This document shows, one piece after another, positions 1 to 8,478 of a stretch of DNA of 41,354 bases. Position 1 is the stretch's first letter. Every line of letters begins with the position of its first letter. The notes under the pieces were generated by a model. It did not search any database and was not told the DNA's origin. It saw only the letters and a list, made by a program, of their open reading frames with translations. The stretch comes from JANLTP01 sp031363055 (GTDB lineage: Bacteria > Pseudomonadota > Gammaproteobacteria > Burkholderiales > Burkholderiaceae_E). The position numbers and the translations under genes were made by a program. The stretch spans positions 1-41,354 of the forward strand of contig JANLTP010000008.1 of assembly GCA_031363055.1 (NCBI GenBank), in the 5' to 3' direction.

Positions 1-586
1 GTAGCCACTTCAGATCGTTAAAGCCACGGGTGATGTAGCCGCCCTTGTTGAACGCTTCGCCCTCGTAACCAAAGTGTGCATAGGCCAATTGGTTATCGTA
101 CAAGGAGGTGATGCATTGGCCGCGAACCTTCTGGAATAGTGGCAACGCGGTGTTGTCTTTAACCGTTTTCAATTGGCCGGCCGGCGCCGCTTTCATCCAA
201 TCGCCACCTGCGGCTTTGTTCAATACCGCGATGCCGTCACGCAGGTCTTTGGCGACCGCCGCATCCTTGGCTGCGGCATCAAGGTCTTTGACCGCAATTG
301 CGTTGATCGCTTCGGGCATTTTTTTATGCGGAAAAATAACTTGGGTCAGGCGCATCAGGAACTTGCCTTCGACTTCGTTGAGCACCGATAGTTCGGCGGC
401 CCAAGTTAGCGAAGGGGTCAGCAGCGATAAGGCAGTACCTTGCGCAATAACGCCGGACAGAATCGCGGTGCCCTTGAGAAACTCGCGACGCGCCAGCGGC
501 AGGTCGGATTTCGTGAAAACCGCCGGGGCATCAGTGAGGGCGAAGCTCGCCGCCGCCGATTCAGTTTTAAGCATTATTGTTTTCAT
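1..586 (-). CDS. Tat-exported protein resembling gluconate 2-dehydrogenase subunit 3 (partial, C-terminus beyond window)
   Basis: The frame is open from an ATG at 586 to the left edge, giving about 195 visible residues; the C-terminus lies outside. A good GGAG ribosome site precedes the ATG. The N-terminus has a twin-arginine motif (ARREFLKG, Arg33-Arg34) followed by a hydrophobic stretch ending near TWAAE, so export by Tat to the periplasm is likely. The later part (LYDNQLAYAHFGYEGEAF, then GGYITRGFNDL) resembles the gluconate 2-dehydrogenase subunit 3 family, small subunits that accompany GMC-type flavin dehydrogenases. A large catalytic partner would be expected just left of the window. 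The family call rests on remembered motif similarity, so the specific substrate is unknown. Confidence 0.75.
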   Translation of the reverse strand, partial: MKTIMLKTESAAASFALTDAPAVFTKSDLPLARREFLKGTAILSGVIAQGTALSLLTPSLTWAAELSVLNEVEGKFLMRLTQVIFPHKKMPEAINAIAVKDLDAAAKDAAVAKDLRDGIAVLNKAAGGDWMKAAPAGQLKTVKDNTALPLFQKVRGQCITSLYDNQLAYAHFGYEGEAFNKGGYITRGFNDLKWL

Positions 587-662
587 GTTCAGTCTCCTCA
601 GTCGTTGGTCGATCGTGGGTTTAGTTCGTCGATCGCTGTAACGCGTCCGACGGGTAATGCCG

Positions 663-1058
663 CTAAAGATAGTGCCCGCCGCGCTCCAGCACTTCGATCT
701 TGTAACCATCGGGATCGGTCACGAAGAAAAACCGCGCCAATAGAGTTTCGCCATGGCGAAATTCCTTGACGGGCGTCGGCGCGAAGCCCAGAGTCTCAAA
801 ATGCTTACGGGTGCCGTTTATGTCGGTGACCGCAAAGCCGATATGTCCGTAACCGCTGCCATGGCTGTAGGGTTCGGTGCGCCCTTTATTGATCGTGAGT
901 TCTATTTCAGCGTCGGAGCCTTCGCCGCGCAGGTACACCAGCATGAAGTCGGGAAAATCCAAGCGATGCGATTCGCGCAAGCCAAAGGCTTGCCCATAAA
1001 ACGACACCGATCGATCCAGATCGAGCACCCGGATCATGGTGTGAATCAACTTTGCCAA
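663..1058 (-). CDS. gloA: Lactoylglutathione lyase (glyoxalase I)
   Basis: A 131-residue vicinal-oxygen-chelate protein of the usual glyoxalase I length. It starts AKLIHTMIRVLDLDRSVSFY and ends DPDGYKIEVLERG, both family hallmarks. The four metal ligands of the E. coli enzyme have counterparts at His6, Glu53 (in EIELT), His72 (in YGHIGF) and Glu122. The enzyme converts the hemithioacetal of methylglyoxal and glutathione to S-lactoylglutathione in the cytosol. It lies 76 bp upstream of the Tat protein on the same strand and may share its transcript; no functional link is evident. A cytosolic detoxification role is inferred from the family. The start ATG at 1058 has an AGGA-type ribosome site upstream (reverse of cctcct). 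Confidence 0.92.
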   Translation of the reverse strand: MAKLIHTMIRVLDLDRSVSFYGQAFGLRESHRLDFPDFMLVYLRGEGSDAEIELTINKGRTEPYSHGSGYGHIGFAVTDINGTRKHFETLGFAPTPVKEFRHGETLLARFFFVTDPDGYKIEVLERGGHYL

Positions 1059-1440
1059 AAATATCCTCCTGATTCGTGCCTAATTTTTGTTCGCATTGTT
1101 TTGCTGTGTCTGCACTGCCACGAACTGTAGACTAACCTTATAACTCGGGGTAACAACGGTTTGCTACAACACCGCTGGTAACGGTGTCATTGAGGATAGG
1201 AATTCCAGAGGACGGGAGTGACTGTGCGAATCGTTATCGACCTGCGCAACCGCCAGGACTTGCAGGCCAGTCCGTGCGCGTACTGTCGCTTTCGTTACAA
1301 TCAAACGAAAATAATTAAGCAGCCGAGCTTCGGTTCGGCATCCAGAGGAGGCAGGATGTTGGTTCTTACACGCGATTGTCCCGGTATTCCTGGGATTCGA
1401 GGCACCGCCGCCGTTTTTTTGTTGCACTGCGGGACGTAGT
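1059..1440. other. Intergenic region between divergent gloA and HAAT operon A
   Basis: About 380 bp without a convincing gene. It must hold the promoters of gloA (leftward) and of HAAT operon A (rightward). Visible items are a TACAAT -10-like hexamer at 1296-1301 with no good -35 at 17 bp, and a 6-bp inverted repeat (ACACCG/CGGTGT, 7-nt loop) at 1169-1187. A 73-codon open frame on the plus strand (1218-1439) has no recognisable protein character. Confidence 0.5.
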
Positions 1441-2274
1441 TTGAGCGACGCTCCCCGGAGCTCGACCAGCGACGCTCCGATTCTTGAACTCGATGCCGTG
1501 AGCCTGCGCTTCGGCGGCGTCAAGGCCATGAGCGATGTGAGCTGTCGGGTCTTTCCGGGCGAACTCTTTTCGATCATCGGTCCCAACGGTGCTGGTAAAA
1601 CATCTATCTTGAACTGTATTTCCGGACGATACCGGCCTACCAGTGGGCGCATCTTGCACAAGGGGCGTGAGATCACGGCGCTCGGGCCGCGACACCGTGC
1701 CGACTTGGGTATTGGCCGCACCTTTCAGAATCTCGCGCTGTTCGCCGGCATGACGGTGCTTGAGAACATCACTATCGGCCGCCACCACTTGATGAAGTCT
1801 GGCTTCGTGCGAGGTATGGCTTATTGGATCGGTGGCGCGCAAAAGGAAGAGGCGGAACATCGGGTGGCGGTCGAAGAGATCATCGACTTTCTGGAGATAC
1901 AGGACATCCGCAACGCACATGCCGGCACCTTGTCGTATGGCCTGCGTAAACGGGTTGAGCTAGCCCGCGCGGTGGCGCTCAAGCCCGAGTTGCTCTTGCT
2001 TGACGAGCCAATGGCCGGGATGAATCTCGCCGAGAAGGAGGACATGGCGCGATTCATTATCGACTTGAACGAGGAGTGGGGTATGACCGTGGTTATGATC
2101 GAGCACGACATGGGTGTGGTCATGGACTTGTCACACCGCATGATGGTGCTCGATTTTGGCCGAAAGATTGCCGAAGGTCTGCCCGATGATATTAAAGCGA
2201 ACGAGGAAGTCAAACGCGCCTACCTTGGCCAGGAACATTCTACCGTCAGCTCGGCCGATGCTGAGGCTGCATGA
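1441..2274 (+). CDS. HAAT-family ABC transporter ATP-binding protein (LivG-like), system A
   Basis: A 277-residue ABC ATPase of the LivG branch. Walker A is GPNGAGKT (47-54), the Q-loop is in RTFQNLALF, the signature is LSYGLRKRVE (164-173) and Walker B is LLLLDEP (184-190), followed by the H-loop in MIEHDMGVV. The signature reads LSYG rather than LSGG, as is common in LivG-type subunits. It powers import through the two permeases downstream from the cytosolic face. The start is a TTG at 1441 with only a weak GGGAC ribosome site; a later GTG or ATG would remove the first beta strand, so TTG is preferred. Its stop overlaps the start of the acyl-CoA synthetase (ATGA), implying translational coupling. 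It is the first gene of a six-gene operon. Confidence 0.92.
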   Translation: MSDAPRSSTSDAPILELDAVSLRFGGVKAMSDVSCRVFPGELFSIIGPNGAGKTSILNCISGRYRPTSGRILHKGREITALGPRHRADLGIGRTFQNLALFAGMTVLENITIGRHHLMKSGFVRGMAYWIGGAQKEEAEHRVAVEEIIDFLEIQDIRNAHAGTLSYGLRKRVELARAVALKPELLLLDEPMAGMNLAEKEDMARFIIDLNEEWGMTVVMIEHDMGVVMDLSHRMMVLDFGRKIAEGLPDDIKANEEVKRAYLGQEHSTVSSADAEAA

Positions 2275-4235
2275 GTGCCAGCACCGTACTCGATGACATC
2301 GCTTTCGATAACGCTGCAAAGGTCGCGTTGCCGGCACGCTTTGCGCATTTGGCGGTTCACGACACCTTGCCCAAGCTGGTGCGCCACAATGCGCATCGGC
2401 ACGGCAACGAGACGGCTCAGCGAGAGAAACAGCTCGGTATCTGGCGAAGTATTAATTGGCGCGAACTGGAAGAGCAGGTACGGCTTTGGGCGATCGGTCT
2501 GCACGGACTTGGCATTGCGGCCGGTGACGCGGTTGCGATCATCTCGGATTCGCGACCCGATTGGATTGCCAGCGCCATCGCGGCGCATGCGGTTCGTGCG
2601 CGCAGTCTGGGTCTTTACCAGGACGCCCTCGATACCGAGATCGCCTACCTGCTCAAGCAATCAGGCGCGCCGCTGGTGGTCGCCGAAAATGAGGAACAAG
2701 TCGACAAGATCCTTCGTGTCTGCGACCAGATCCCCTCGATTCGCTTCATCGTCTATAACGACCTCCGTGGCATGCGCAAGTATTCTGACCCGCGCCTCAT
2801 CTCACGTGATTCACTGTTAGAGCGAGCTCGCCACGATCAGGCAGCCAACGCCCATTTGTGGGACCAGTTGGTCGACGCGACGCAGGGCAGCGACATCGCT
2901 GTGTTGTGTTCTACCTCGGGGACCACCTCGAACCCTAAACTTGTCTGCTTGGCCAGCGCGCCGTTTATTAATCATGTCGCGCATTACTGCGAGCTCATGA
3001 AGATTGGTCCCGAGGACGAGTACTTGTCGCTGCTGCCGATGAGCTGGATTGGCGAGCAGTTTATGGCGCTCTACCAGCCGGTCGTCGCGCGCCACAAGTT
3101 GAACTTCGCCGAAGCTGCAGCAACCGTGATGGCCGATCTGCGCGAAATTGCGCCGACCTTCATGTTGTTGGCGCCGCGTGCCTGGGAGCAGATTGCCGCC
3201 AATGTGCGCGCGCAAATGATGGATGCCTCGAAGTTCAAGCAGCGATTGTTCGATTGGAGCGTGAAAACGGCGGTGGCTGCCGTCGAGCGCGATCAACACA
3301 GCTCGGTGGCGCAATGGGGCGTGATGCGCGCGCTGCGCGATCGCCTGGGCTTTTCGCGCCTGCGCTTTGCGACCACCGGTGGAGCCGCCATGGGTCCGGA
3401 CACGTTCAAATTTTTCATGGCTATGGGCGTGCCGATGCTGCAGATCTACGGCCAAACCGAGTTGGTTGGCATCTACTGCACGCAGCGGCCCGGCGATCGT
3501 GATTTCGACGGCGTCGGCGGTGGGCTCAACGCTGAATATGAGCTGCGTATTCACGAACCCGACCAACACGGTGTCGGCGAAATCGCCGCGCGGCATCCGT
3601 ACATGTTCAAGGGCTACTACGAGAATGATGGGCTGGGTTCCGGCGGTTTGCACGATGGCTGGATGCACACTGGCGATGCCGGTTTCTTCAAGCCCAACGG
3701 CCAGTTGGTGGTTATCGACCGGCTCAAAGACCTGGCCGCTACCCATGCCGGCGAGCGCTTCTCGCCGCAGTTTATCGAGAACAAATTGAAGTTCTCGCCG
3801 TACATCAGCGAGGCCGTGATTCTTGGCGATCGCCGAGACTACCCGGCTGCGATTGTTTGTATTCGATTTGCCATTGTCTCAAAGTGGGCCGAGCAGCGGC
3901 GCATGTCATTCACCACCTACTCTGATCTCGCCGGGCGCGCGGAAATCTACGCGCTCGTCGCGGAAGAAATCGGCCGGGTCAACATCAGCCTGCCGCCCGA
4001 ACAACAGTTACGCAAGTTCGTCTTGCTTTACAAAGAGCTCGATGCTGACGACGGCGAATTGACCCGCACCCGCAAAGTTCGCCGCAGTGTCATCGCCGAA
4101 AAATACGCGACCATCATTGACGCTATTTATTCCGATGCATCTGAGGTCAATGTCGATACCGAGATCGCGTTTCAAGATGGCACGCGCCAGCGAATCCGAA
4201 CTACTTTGCCGGTTCGAGTTCTGAACCGCTCATGA
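2271..4235 (+). CDS. AMP-forming acyl-CoA synthetase (long-chain FadD/ACSL-like), embedded in HAAT operon A
   Basis: A 654-residue member of the adenylate-forming (ANL) superfamily, of the large ACSL/FadD15-like type. The phosphate-binding motif is CSTSGTTSNPKL (213-224), the A5 motif is YGQTE (393-397) and the TGD core is at 467-469. It ends with RTRKVRRSVI near residue 600, the position of the C-terminal catalytic lysine motif. It would activate a carboxylic acid to its CoA thioester via an acyl-AMP. It overlaps the preceding ATPase by 4 bp and sits directly before two permeases, so activation of whatever the transporter imports is a reasonable inference. Substrate is unknown; aromatic, branched or long-chain acids are all possible. 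Confidence 0.9.
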   Translation: MSASTVLDDIAFDNAAKVALPARFAHLAVHDTLPKLVRHNAHRHGNETAQREKQLGIWRSINWRELEEQVRLWAIGLHGLGIAAGDAVAIISDSRPDWIASAIAAHAVRARSLGLYQDALDTEIAYLLKQSGAPLVVAENEEQVDKILRVCDQIPSIRFIVYNDLRGMRKYSDPRLISRDSLLERARHDQAANAHLWDQLVDATQGSDIAVLCSTSGTTSNPKLVCLASAPFINHVAHYCELMKIGPEDEYLSLLPMSWIGEQFMALYQPVVARHKLNFAEAAATVMADLREIAPTFMLLAPRAWEQIAANVRAQMMDASKFKQRLFDWSVKTAVAAVERDQHSSVAQWGVMRALRDRLGFSRLRFATTGGAAMGPDTFKFFMAMGVPMLQIYGQTELVGIYCTQRPGDRDFDGVGGGLNAEYELRIHEPDQHGVGEIAARHPYMFKGYYENDGLGSGGLHDGWMHTGDAGFFKPNGQLVVIDRLKDLAATHAGERFSPQFIENKLKFSPYISEAVILGDRRDYPAAIVCIRFAIVSKWAEQRRMSFTTYSDLAGRAEIYALVAEEIGRVNISLPPEQQLRKFVLLYKELDADDGELTRTRKVRRSVIAEKYATIIDAIYSDASEVNVDTEIAFQDGTRQRIRTTLPVRVLNRS

Positions 4236-4245
4236 CCCAGCCCAC

Positions 4246-5139
4246 ATGAATACCACCTTGCTGATTCAGTTGATGATCAACGGTCTGATTGTCGGTGCGC
4301 TATATGGCGTCGTTGCCATGTGCTTTGTATTGATTTACAAGGCCAGCCAGGTCGTGAATTTCGCGCAGGGCGAATTTGTGCTCATCGGTGCCTGGACCTG
4401 CTGGTGGCTGGTCACCTCTATGAAACTGCCTTTCTGGATCGGCTTTCCCGTGTGTCTGGTCTTCATGTCAGTGCTCGGAGTGCTGGTGCAAGTGGTGGTC
4501 CTGCGACCGCTGATCGGCAGGCCGGTCATTTCAATTGTCATGGTCACGATTGGTTTGTCGATCTTCTTTCAAGCGTTGCTGCGCTGGATGTTCGGTGCCT
4601 TTGCGCAGCCGTTTCCGCAAGTGTTCGCGACCAAATCGGTGCAAATCCTGGGGCTTAACGTCGAGACGGCGTACCTGATGAGTCTGGTCATTTCGGTCAT
4701 CATCATGGCCGGCTTTGCCTACTTCTTCAAGTTCTCACGCATGGGCCTGGCGATGCGCGCCACCGCCTTCGATCAGCAAGCCGCGCAGAGCATGGGCATT
4801 TCGGTCAAGCATGTGTTCGCCATTGCCTGGGCGATCTCGGCAGCGGTCTCAGCACTGGCCGGCGTGGTGGTCGGGTTGGTGTCGGGCGTGTCCGCGTCAG
4901 TCGCCAATGTCGGTGTAAAAGTGTTTCCGGCTGTGATTCTCGGCGGCCTTGAAAGTGTCATCGGCGCGGTCGTCGGCGGCCTATTGATCGGTTTACTCGA
5001 AGGCCTTGCACAATTTCTCGACGTCGAGTACCTGCAGTTCGGCAATCTGATTACGATCGCGCCGTTTTACGCAATGCTGTTGATTCTATTGATCAAGCCG
5101 TACGGCTTGCTCGGTAACAAAGCGATCGAGCGAGTCTGA
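4246..5139 (+). CDS. HAAT-family ABC transporter permease (LivH-like), system A
   Basis: A 297-residue hydrophobic protein with about eight membrane segments and the LivH pattern: an N-terminal INGLIVGALYGVVAMCF helix, then VNFAQGEF, and near the end the conserved LGGLESVIGAVVGG stretch. It forms one half of the inner-membrane channel for hydrophobic amino or carboxylic acids. It begins 10 bp after the acyl-CoA synthetase stop and ends 1 bp before the next permease. No strong ribosome site precedes the ATG, which suggests coupled translation. LivH and LivM paralogues always work as a pair, and the partner follows here. Confidence 0.92.
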   Translation: MNTTLLIQLMINGLIVGALYGVVAMCFVLIYKASQVVNFAQGEFVLIGAWTCWWLVTSMKLPFWIGFPVCLVFMSVLGVLVQVVVLRPLIGRPVISIVMVTIGLSIFFQALLRWMFGAFAQPFPQVFATKSVQILGLNVETAYLMSLVISVIIMAGFAYFFKFSRMGLAMRATAFDQQAAQSMGISVKHVFAIAWAISAAVSALAGVVVGLVSGVSASVANVGVKVFPAVILGGLESVIGAVVGGLLIGLLEGLAQFLDVEYLQFGNLITIAPFYAMLLILLIKPYGLLGNKAIERV

Positions 5140-5140
5140 T

Positions 5141-6229
5141 ATGGCGACCTCGATGCGTCCGGCGGGCGACTTCCGTACCAGCTATTCGGCTGATCAGACA
5201 ATCTTTCCCTCCAGGGGTTCATTGATCGCCTGCGCCGTTGGCGTCCTGTTGTTGTGCATGCTGCCTTTGCAGTTCGGCGGCAAGTCATTGGTGTCGTCCT
5301 ATTGGCTGGCCTTGGTGATCCAGATTTCCATTTACGGCATCGCTGCACTCGGCCTGAATATTCTGGTCGGCTTCACAGGCCAAATCTCACTGGGCCATGC
5401 GGCGTTCTTCGGCTTTGGTGCGTTTGCGTCGGCGTATTTTTCGAGCAAATTGGGGCTACCGGTGGCGTTCAGTATTCCGTTGGCGGGGTTCGCAACGGCG
5501 CTGCTTGGCGTGCTGGTGGGTCTGCCAGCCGCTCGTCTAAAAGGTCTGTATCTGGCCATCGCGACCTTGGCCTCGCAGTTCGTGCTGCAAGACTTTTTTA
5601 GTCGTGCTGAATGGTTCTCCGGCGGCGCAGCCGGCGCCAACGCCGGGTCGTTCAACCTGTTTGGCTTGAAGCTCTCGGGCGATCGCACCTACTACTTCGT
5701 AGTCCTTGCCTATTTGGTCGCGCTGTACATCCTGGCGTCGAACCTGATGCGAACCCGGGACGGCCGTGCGATGGTGGCGGTGCGCGACCATTACCTGTCG
5801 GCCGAGATCATGGGCATCAATCTCACTTACTATCGAATTCTGGCGTTTGGTATTTCGTCGTTTTACGCCGGCATCGCAGGCGCGCTGATGGCGCACTACA
5901 CCGGCTTCGTGTCGGGCGAAGCGTTCGATCTGGCGCTGTCGATCAACTTTCTGGCGATGATCATCATCGGCGGTTTGGGTTCGATCATGGGTAGTCTGTT
6001 GGGCACAGCCTTCATTATGGTTTTGCCGGAGTTCATGCAATCGGTGGTGCGCACGATTCAGTCCTTCGGGGTCGGCCAAAGTGCAGCCTTTACCGAGGGA
6101 CTGGCGTATTTGAAGGAAATGGCGATCGGTCTTGCGATTGTGCTGTTTCTGGTGTTTGAGCCCGACGGTCTGGCGGCACGTTGGCGCAAGATCAAAGCCT
6201 ATTGGAAGCTGTTTCCGTTTTCGTTTTGA
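5141..6229 (+). CDS. HAAT-family ABC transporter permease (LivM-like), system A
   Basis: A 362-residue membrane protein of the LivM branch. Hallmarks are ALGLNILVGFTGQISLGHAAFFGFGA around residues 70-95, the cytosolic loop motif AVRDHYLSAEIMGIN that couples to the ATPases, and the terminal LGSIMGSLLGTAF region. It pairs with the LivH-like protein encoded 1 bp upstream. A hydrophilic N-terminal tail of about 28 residues precedes the first helix, longer than in E. coli-type proteins of this group. The ATG at 5141 lies directly after the previous stop, so translation is probably coupled. After its stop comes a 14-bp degenerate tandem repeat and then the binding-protein gene. Confidence 0.92.
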   Translation: MATSMRPAGDFRTSYSADQTIFPSRGSLIACAVGVLLLCMLPLQFGGKSLVSSYWLALVIQISIYGIAALGLNILVGFTGQISLGHAAFFGFGAFASAYFSSKLGLPVAFSIPLAGFATALLGVLVGLPAARLKGLYLAIATLASQFVLQDFFSRAEWFSGGAAGANAGSFNLFGLKLSGDRTYYFVVLAYLVALYILASNLMRTRDGRAMVAVRDHYLSAEIMGINLTYYRILAFGISSFYAGIAGALMAHYTGFVSGEAFDLALSINFLAMIIIGGLGSIMGSLLGTAFIMVLPEFMQSVVRTIQSFGVGQSAAFTEGLAYLKEMAIGLAIVLFLVFEPDGLAARWRKIKAYWKLFPFSF

Positions 6230-6271
6230 GTAGCAATTTTTTGGTAGCAACCCGTTGGCAGTAACCCTTAA
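6230..6271. repeat. Degenerate 14-bp tandem repeat (3 units) after the LivM-like stop
   Basis: Three successive 14-bp units begin right after the stop codon: GTAGCAATTTTTTG, GTAGCAACCCGTTG and GCAGTAACCCTTAA. Units 1 and 2 share 10 of 14 positions. The array fills the spacer up to the ribosome site (GGAGGA, 6275-6280) of the binding-protein gene. Confidence 0.6.
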
Positions 6272-6286
6272 TCTGGAGGACACTTG

Positions 6287-7591
6287 ATGAACCGTTCCCG
6301 CATTACCCGCACAGCTTTGCTCAGCGCAGGTCTGGCGTCGGCGCTGGCGCTGACACCAGCATTCGCGCAGCAAAAAATTCGCGTTGGCAACCTGATCGAT
6401 TACACCGGTGCGACCTCGAGCGTTGGCAAAATCTCAGGCCCTGGTAAGATCGATGCCTTCGCCTGGATCAACAAAAACGGCGGCATCAACGGCAAGATGC
6501 TCGACGTCGAAACGGTCGACTACGGCTACCAGACACAACGCTCGATCCAACTTTACAAAAAGTGGAAAGACGAAGGTGCGATCGTGATTCAGGGCTACGG
6601 CACCAATGACACCGAGGCCATGGTGGGTTTTATCGCCGAAGACAAAATTCCGTACTTCTCGTTGTCGCTCTCAGGTCACTTGACCGACCCGTCCGGCACC
6701 AGCGCCAAGGCCAAGGACGGCAAGATCAAACCGGCGCCCTACAACTTCTTTGGAGCACCGTCTTACTCCGACGGCGCACGTGCGCTGATCACCTGGGCGG
6801 CTGACGACTGGAAGAAAAAGGGCGGCACGGGCCAGCCGAAATACATTCACCTGGGCGACAATCATCCGTACCCGCTGGCACCCAAGGAGGCCGGCGAAGA
6901 ACTCGCCAAACAACTTGGCTTTCAAGTGATTCCGTCGATCCAGTACGCGCTGGCTGGCGGTGATTTCAAGGCGCAGTGTTTGGCCTTGCAATCGTCGGGC
7001 GCCAACTATGCGTTCCTCGCGAACACGACCGGCGCCAACGTTGCGCTGTTGCGCTCATGCGCCACCGTCGGTGTCAATGTTCAATTCATGGCCAACATCT
7101 GGGGCATGGACGAGCCGGGTATGAAGGCCACGGGCAAGGCCGCCAACGGTCTGGTGTGGGTAGTCAGCCAGGCGCAGTGGGGTGCCAACGTTCCTGGTAT
7201 GAAGGTGTTCGCCGAGATCTCGAAAATGTCCGATCCGGAAGGCAAGGTTTATCGCGGTCTGCCGTATGTGCGCGGTGCCTGCCAGGTTCTGTACATGGCC
7301 GAAGCGATGCGTATGGCCGATAAGGCCGGCAAACTGAACGGCCCTGGTATCAAGGCGGCGCTTGAGGGCATGAGGGACTTTGTGCCGTTGGGTACCGATG
7401 GAATGTGTCCGGCGGTTACCTGGACCGACAAGGATCATCGTTCGGTCGATACCGTTGGCCTGTCACGGGCGGTGATTTCTGCCGACACCGATCAGGGCGA
7501 ACTGATTGACTTGCTCAGCAAGGGCGCCATCAAGATTGAGAAAGTCGCCGATATCAAGATTGATCGCAAGGCCGAATGGCTTGGGTTCTAG
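6287..7591 (+). CDS. HAAT-family ABC transporter substrate-binding protein, system A
   Basis: The protein begins with a Sec signal peptide (basic start MNRSRITRT, hydrophobic core, cleavage expected after TPAFA before QQKIRVG), then a type I periplasmic binding fold of the Peripla_BP_6 class: IRVGNLIDYTGATSSVGK at the N-terminus and the family-wide Y-G-T pattern in the first lobe. It captures the ligand in the periplasm and delivers it to the LivH/LivM-like channel. A TTG lies one codon upstream (6284), but the ATG at 6287 has a strong GGAGGA site 6 bp upstream and is preferred (434 residues). Ligand identity cannot be read; relatives bind branched-chain amino acids, amides or aromatic acids. 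Confidence 0.92.
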   Translation: MNRSRITRTALLSAGLASALALTPAFAQQKIRVGNLIDYTGATSSVGKISGPGKIDAFAWINKNGGINGKMLDVETVDYGYQTQRSIQLYKKWKDEGAIVIQGYGTNDTEAMVGFIAEDKIPYFSLSLSGHLTDPSGTSAKAKDGKIKPAPYNFFGAPSYSDGARALITWAADDWKKKGGTGQPKYIHLGDNHPYPLAPKEAGEELAKQLGFQVIPSIQYALAGGDFKAQCLALQSSGANYAFLANTTGANVALLRSCATVGVNVQFMANIWGMDEPGMKATGKAANGLVWVVSQAQWGANVPGMKVFAEISKMSDPEGKVYRGLPYVRGACQVLYMAEAMRMADKAGKLNGPGIKAALEGMRDFVPLGTDGMCPAVTWTDKDHRSVDTVGLSRAVISADTDQGELIDLLSKGAIKIEKVADIKIDRKAEWLGF

Positions 7592-7600
7592 AAGACGGCA

Positions 7601-8401
7601 ATGGCGTCGGAGCACCTGCTCGAACTTGAAAACGTCGAGGTCGTTTACGACGACGTCGTGCTGGTGCTGCGAAGCATCAGCCTGAAGGTGCCACGCGGCA
7701 AAATTGTTACCTTGCTGGGCCCCAATGGGGCTGGCAAGTCGACTACGCTGAAGGCGATTTCGGGACTGCTGCGTTCCGAGCACGGTGAAATCGTCGCTGG
7801 CGATATTCGCTTCGAGGGCAACAGCATTACCAAGCTTGCGCCAGAGAAGATTGTCAGCGGCGGCATCTTCCAGGTGATGGAAGGCCGCCGCATTATTGGT
7901 GATATGACCGTGCTGGAAAATTTGCGCGTCGGCGCGTTCACCCGTCGCGACAAAGACGCGATCGAAAGTGATATTGAGCGCGTCTTCAATTATTTCCCGC
8001 GCTTGAAGGAGCGAACCGGACTCGCCGGATATCTGTCAGGCGGTGAGCAACAGATGCTGGCGATCGGACGCGCGCTGATGGCCAAACCGCGCATGATCCT
8101 GCTCGACGAACCGTCAATGGGCCTGGCGCCACTCCTGGTTCAGGAGGTGTTTTCAATCATTCGAAAATTAAATCAGGACCTCGGAATCACTCTATTACTG
8201 GTCGAGCAAAATGCCAACATGGCGCTCAGCGTCGCCGACTACGGCTACATCATGGAGTCTGGCAAGATCGTGCTCGACGGCACACGTGACGTACTGGCGA
8301 GCAACGAAGACGTCAAAGAGTTTTATCTGGGCGGCGGTGGTTCAACGCGCAAAAGTTTCAAGAATCTGAAGTCGTTCCGGCGGCGCAAGCGCTGGCTTTA
8401 A
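7601..8401 (+). CDS. HAAT-family ABC transporter ATP-binding protein (LivF-like), system A
   Basis: A 266-residue ABC ATPase of the LivF branch. Walker A is GPNGAGKS, the loop FQVMEGRRIIGDMTVLENL is typical of LivF, the signature is LSGGEQQ, Walker B is MILLDEP and the switch is LLVEQN. Unusually, the last 20 residues are a basic tail (RKSFKNLKSFRRRKRW), absent from classical LivF; a similar tail is seen in LivF paralogues of operons that also carry an acyl-CoA synthetase (from memory). It starts 9 bp after the binding-protein stop and closes operon A. The tail could contact the membrane or nucleic acid; that is speculative. Confidence 0.9.
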   Translation: MASEHLLELENVEVVYDDVVLVLRSISLKVPRGKIVTLLGPNGAGKSTTLKAISGLLRSEHGEIVAGDIRFEGNSITKLAPEKIVSGGIFQVMEGRRIIGDMTVLENLRVGAFTRRDKDAIESDIERVFNYFPRLKERTGLAGYLSGGEQQMLAIGRALMAKPRMILLDEPSMGLAPLLVQEVFSIIRKLNQDLGITLLLVEQNANMALSVADYGYIMESGKIVLDGTRDVLASNEDVKEFYLGGGGSTRKSFKNLKSFRRRKRWL

Positions 8402-8478
8402 GTTATCGCTCGTTGATCGGTCCGAGGCGTTCGCCGTCCGGGTCAGCGCATGGCCGGAGTTTTGACTGATTCCTGAGA

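Noticed and set aside
108..641. 177-codon plus-strand frame
   Set aside because: Antisense shadow of the Tat-exported protein, which has a ribosome site, a Tat motif and family motifs.
1218..1439. 73-codon plus-strand frame in the gloA/HAAT spacer
   Set aside because: No protein motifs and no convincing ribosome site; spacer sequence.
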